From Tyzzerella sp963558545 (lineage in GTDB: Bacteria; Bacillota; Clostridia; Lachnospirales; CAG-274), in assembly GCF_963558545.1 (NCBI RefSeq), contig NZ_CAUWHO010000009.1, positions 8,212 to 72,211 on the forward strand: 64,000 nucleotides of DNA. The letters run 5' to 3'. The position numbers and the translations under genes were made by a program. Every line of letters begins with the position of its first letter. Position 1 is the first letter of the stretch. Below, in pieces: positions 63,274 to 64,000 of the stretch. The notes beneath the pieces are model-generated. The model had not been told where the DNA came from. It did not search any database and was given only the letters and a program-made list of their open reading frames with translations.

Positions 63274-63331
63274 AAAAAATAATATCAACAATGTAGATAT
63301 AAAATTTTCTACTTTATTGATATTATTTTTT
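63274..63331. terminator. Terminator after the LacI gene
   Basis: AAAAAATAATATCAA pairs with TTGATATTATTTTTT, enclosing a second small stem GTAGA/TCTAC. Both strands end in a T run. The gap 63332-63443 beyond it shows no gene. Confidence 0.75.
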
Positions 63332-63443
63332 AACTAATATGATATAATTTTTTATATTAATTTATATACCTAACTTTTATATATAATCTTATAGTTTTAT
63401 ATAATTACTAACCTTTTTCCCCTATAAACTTACACTATAAATT

Positions 63444-63944
63444 TTATTTATGTGGATTATGTGAGCTATGTCCTTCAGATGCATTATGTGGTTTGTCTAT
63501 AACAATATGCTCACTTTCCCAGTCATTATTATTGTATACTAATTTATATGCTTTTCCAAAACCTTCAACTAATCTTCCCTCTAATAGTTTTATCTCAAAA
63601 AAGTCAAAATCCATTGTATATAATACATCCATCATATTTTTTGTATGAATTTCTTCAAATTTTTCCTTAACCTTACTATCTACATCTGACACTTTAGTAG
63701 CTTCACCTTTAAAGCTAATTCTTTTTCTAGCAAATAATACTTTAGATTTACATTCATCTTCAGCAATCATAAGGCTAATGTTTTTGTTATTCTCTAAATT
63801 TTGGTAATGCTCTGCAACTTTACTAATATATATATACATTTTGTCTTCTATCATAACATAAGGTGAGTAACTTGCGTGAGGCATATTATTGTTATCTACT
63901 GATGCTATAAAAGTTGTATTTTGTGATTTTAAAAATTCTTTCAT
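63444..63944 (-). CDS. HugZ-like pyridoxamine-oxidase-fold protein (heme utilisation)
   Basis: The 166-residue split-barrel protein resembles HugZ/HutZ heme-degrading or heme-handling proteins: TTFIASVDNNNMPHASYSPYV, MYIYISKVAEHYQNLENN, LMIAEDE, LFARKRISFKGEA and RLVEGFGKAYKL near the end. The C-terminus is His-rich (HNASEGHSSHNPHK), which fits metal or heme binding, though the tail is short. ATG 63944 has AAAGGAAT upstream. It could also be a flavin-binding oxidoreductase of the same fold. The last 56 bases of the window show nothing further. Confidence 0.82.
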   Translation of the reverse strand: MKEFLKSQNTTFIASVDNNNMPHASYSPYVMIEDKMYIYISKVAEHYQNLENNKNISLMIAEDECKSKVLFARKRISFKGEATKVSDVDSKVKEKFEEIHTKNMMDVLYTMDFDFFEIKLLEGRLVEGFGKAYKLVYNNNDWESEHIVIDKPHNASEGHSSHNPHK

Positions 63945-64000
63945 TTTTCATATTCCTTTCTTATTTAAATATTTTAATAGATGTTTATTATTTTTAGCTT

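Noticed and set aside
1..64000. tRNA, rRNA, CRISPR arrays, prophage or insertion sequences
   Set aside because: Reading the intergenic gaps showed no cloverleaf with conserved arms, no spaced repeats and no transposase or phage genes; short or degenerate ones could be missed by eye.

Overview
The window is very AT-rich DNA of a low-GC Gram-positive bacterium, most likely an anaerobic spore-forming member of the Clostridia. The signs are the Csp-type tandem subtilase typical of clostridial spores, S-layer homology domains on a large secreted protein, lipoprotein ABC transporters, AGGAGG-type ribosome sites, frequent TTG/GTG starts, and MurE with the meso-diaminopimelate motif DNPR. I saw no rRNA, tRNA, CRISPR array, prophage, integrase or insertion sequence. 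The layout is that of an ordinary chromosome with compact operons separated by clear hairpin terminators.

Region by region. 1-2.6 kb: dprA (cut by the window edge) and comM on the minus strand, both competence/recombination genes. 2.7-3.7 kb: a Na+/Ca2+ exchanger-type antiporter. 3.8-5.6 kb: a diguanylate cyclase behind a V4R-domain gene broken by one in-frame stop and one frameshift. 5.7-7.4 kb: phosphoglucomutase. 7.7-10.3 kb: a FIST/EAL c-di-GMP phosphodiesterase with a perfect sigma-A promoter. 10.4-17.4 kb: murE-murF-mraY-murD-ftsW-ispD, a shortened cell-wall cluster. 17.7-22.5 kb: a 1616-residue S-layer-type surface protein. 22.7-28.4 kb: a cobalamin salvage operon (cobT, cobU, cobS, a small CobU-like gene, cobC, btuF and a CobQ lacking its glutaminase domain) behind a cobalamin riboswitch. 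28.5-35.3 kb: a VanW/G5 envelope protein, a SHOCT/DUF4097-type protein, an acidic single-pass membrane protein, a 37-residue membrane peptide and a UvrD-family helicase. 35.5-37.8 kb: an isolated prepilin peptidase with a PEGA-domain membrane protein. 37.8-42.3 kb: a LacI regulator, an M3 oligopeptidase, dusB and a small unknown gene. 42.3-45.8 kb: a tandem Csp-like subtilase. 45.9-47.1 kb: TraX and YaiI/YqxD family genes. 47.1-63.3 kb: an alpha-glucan utilisation region. 63.4-63.9 kb: a HugZ-like flavin/heme protein.

How the genes work together. In the glucan region a sugar ABC transporter (binding protein and two permeases, no ATPase) is followed by a neopullulanase, a debranching enzyme and an alpha-glucosidase. 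Pullulanase, MalQ and glycogen phosphorylase lie upstream, and a divergent LacI regulator lies next to glycogen phosphorylase. The transporter and phosphorylase promoters share the same -35, -10 and an inverted repeat of the form CGTWAATTTTCG just downstream, so they probably form one regulon. The products feed glucose-1-phosphate into glycolysis through phosphoglucomutase. The cobalamin operon attaches the lower ligand to imported or salvaged corrinoids and appears to be switched off by B12 through the riboswitch.

No wholly new system could be shown. The items most worth checking are the CobQ with an apparent internal loss of the GATase domain, the tandem subtilase with both catalytic triads intact, the decayed V4R gene beside a diguanylate cyclase, the paired operator, the riboswitch with a distant terminator touching cobT, and the 37-residue membrane peptide in the helicase operon.
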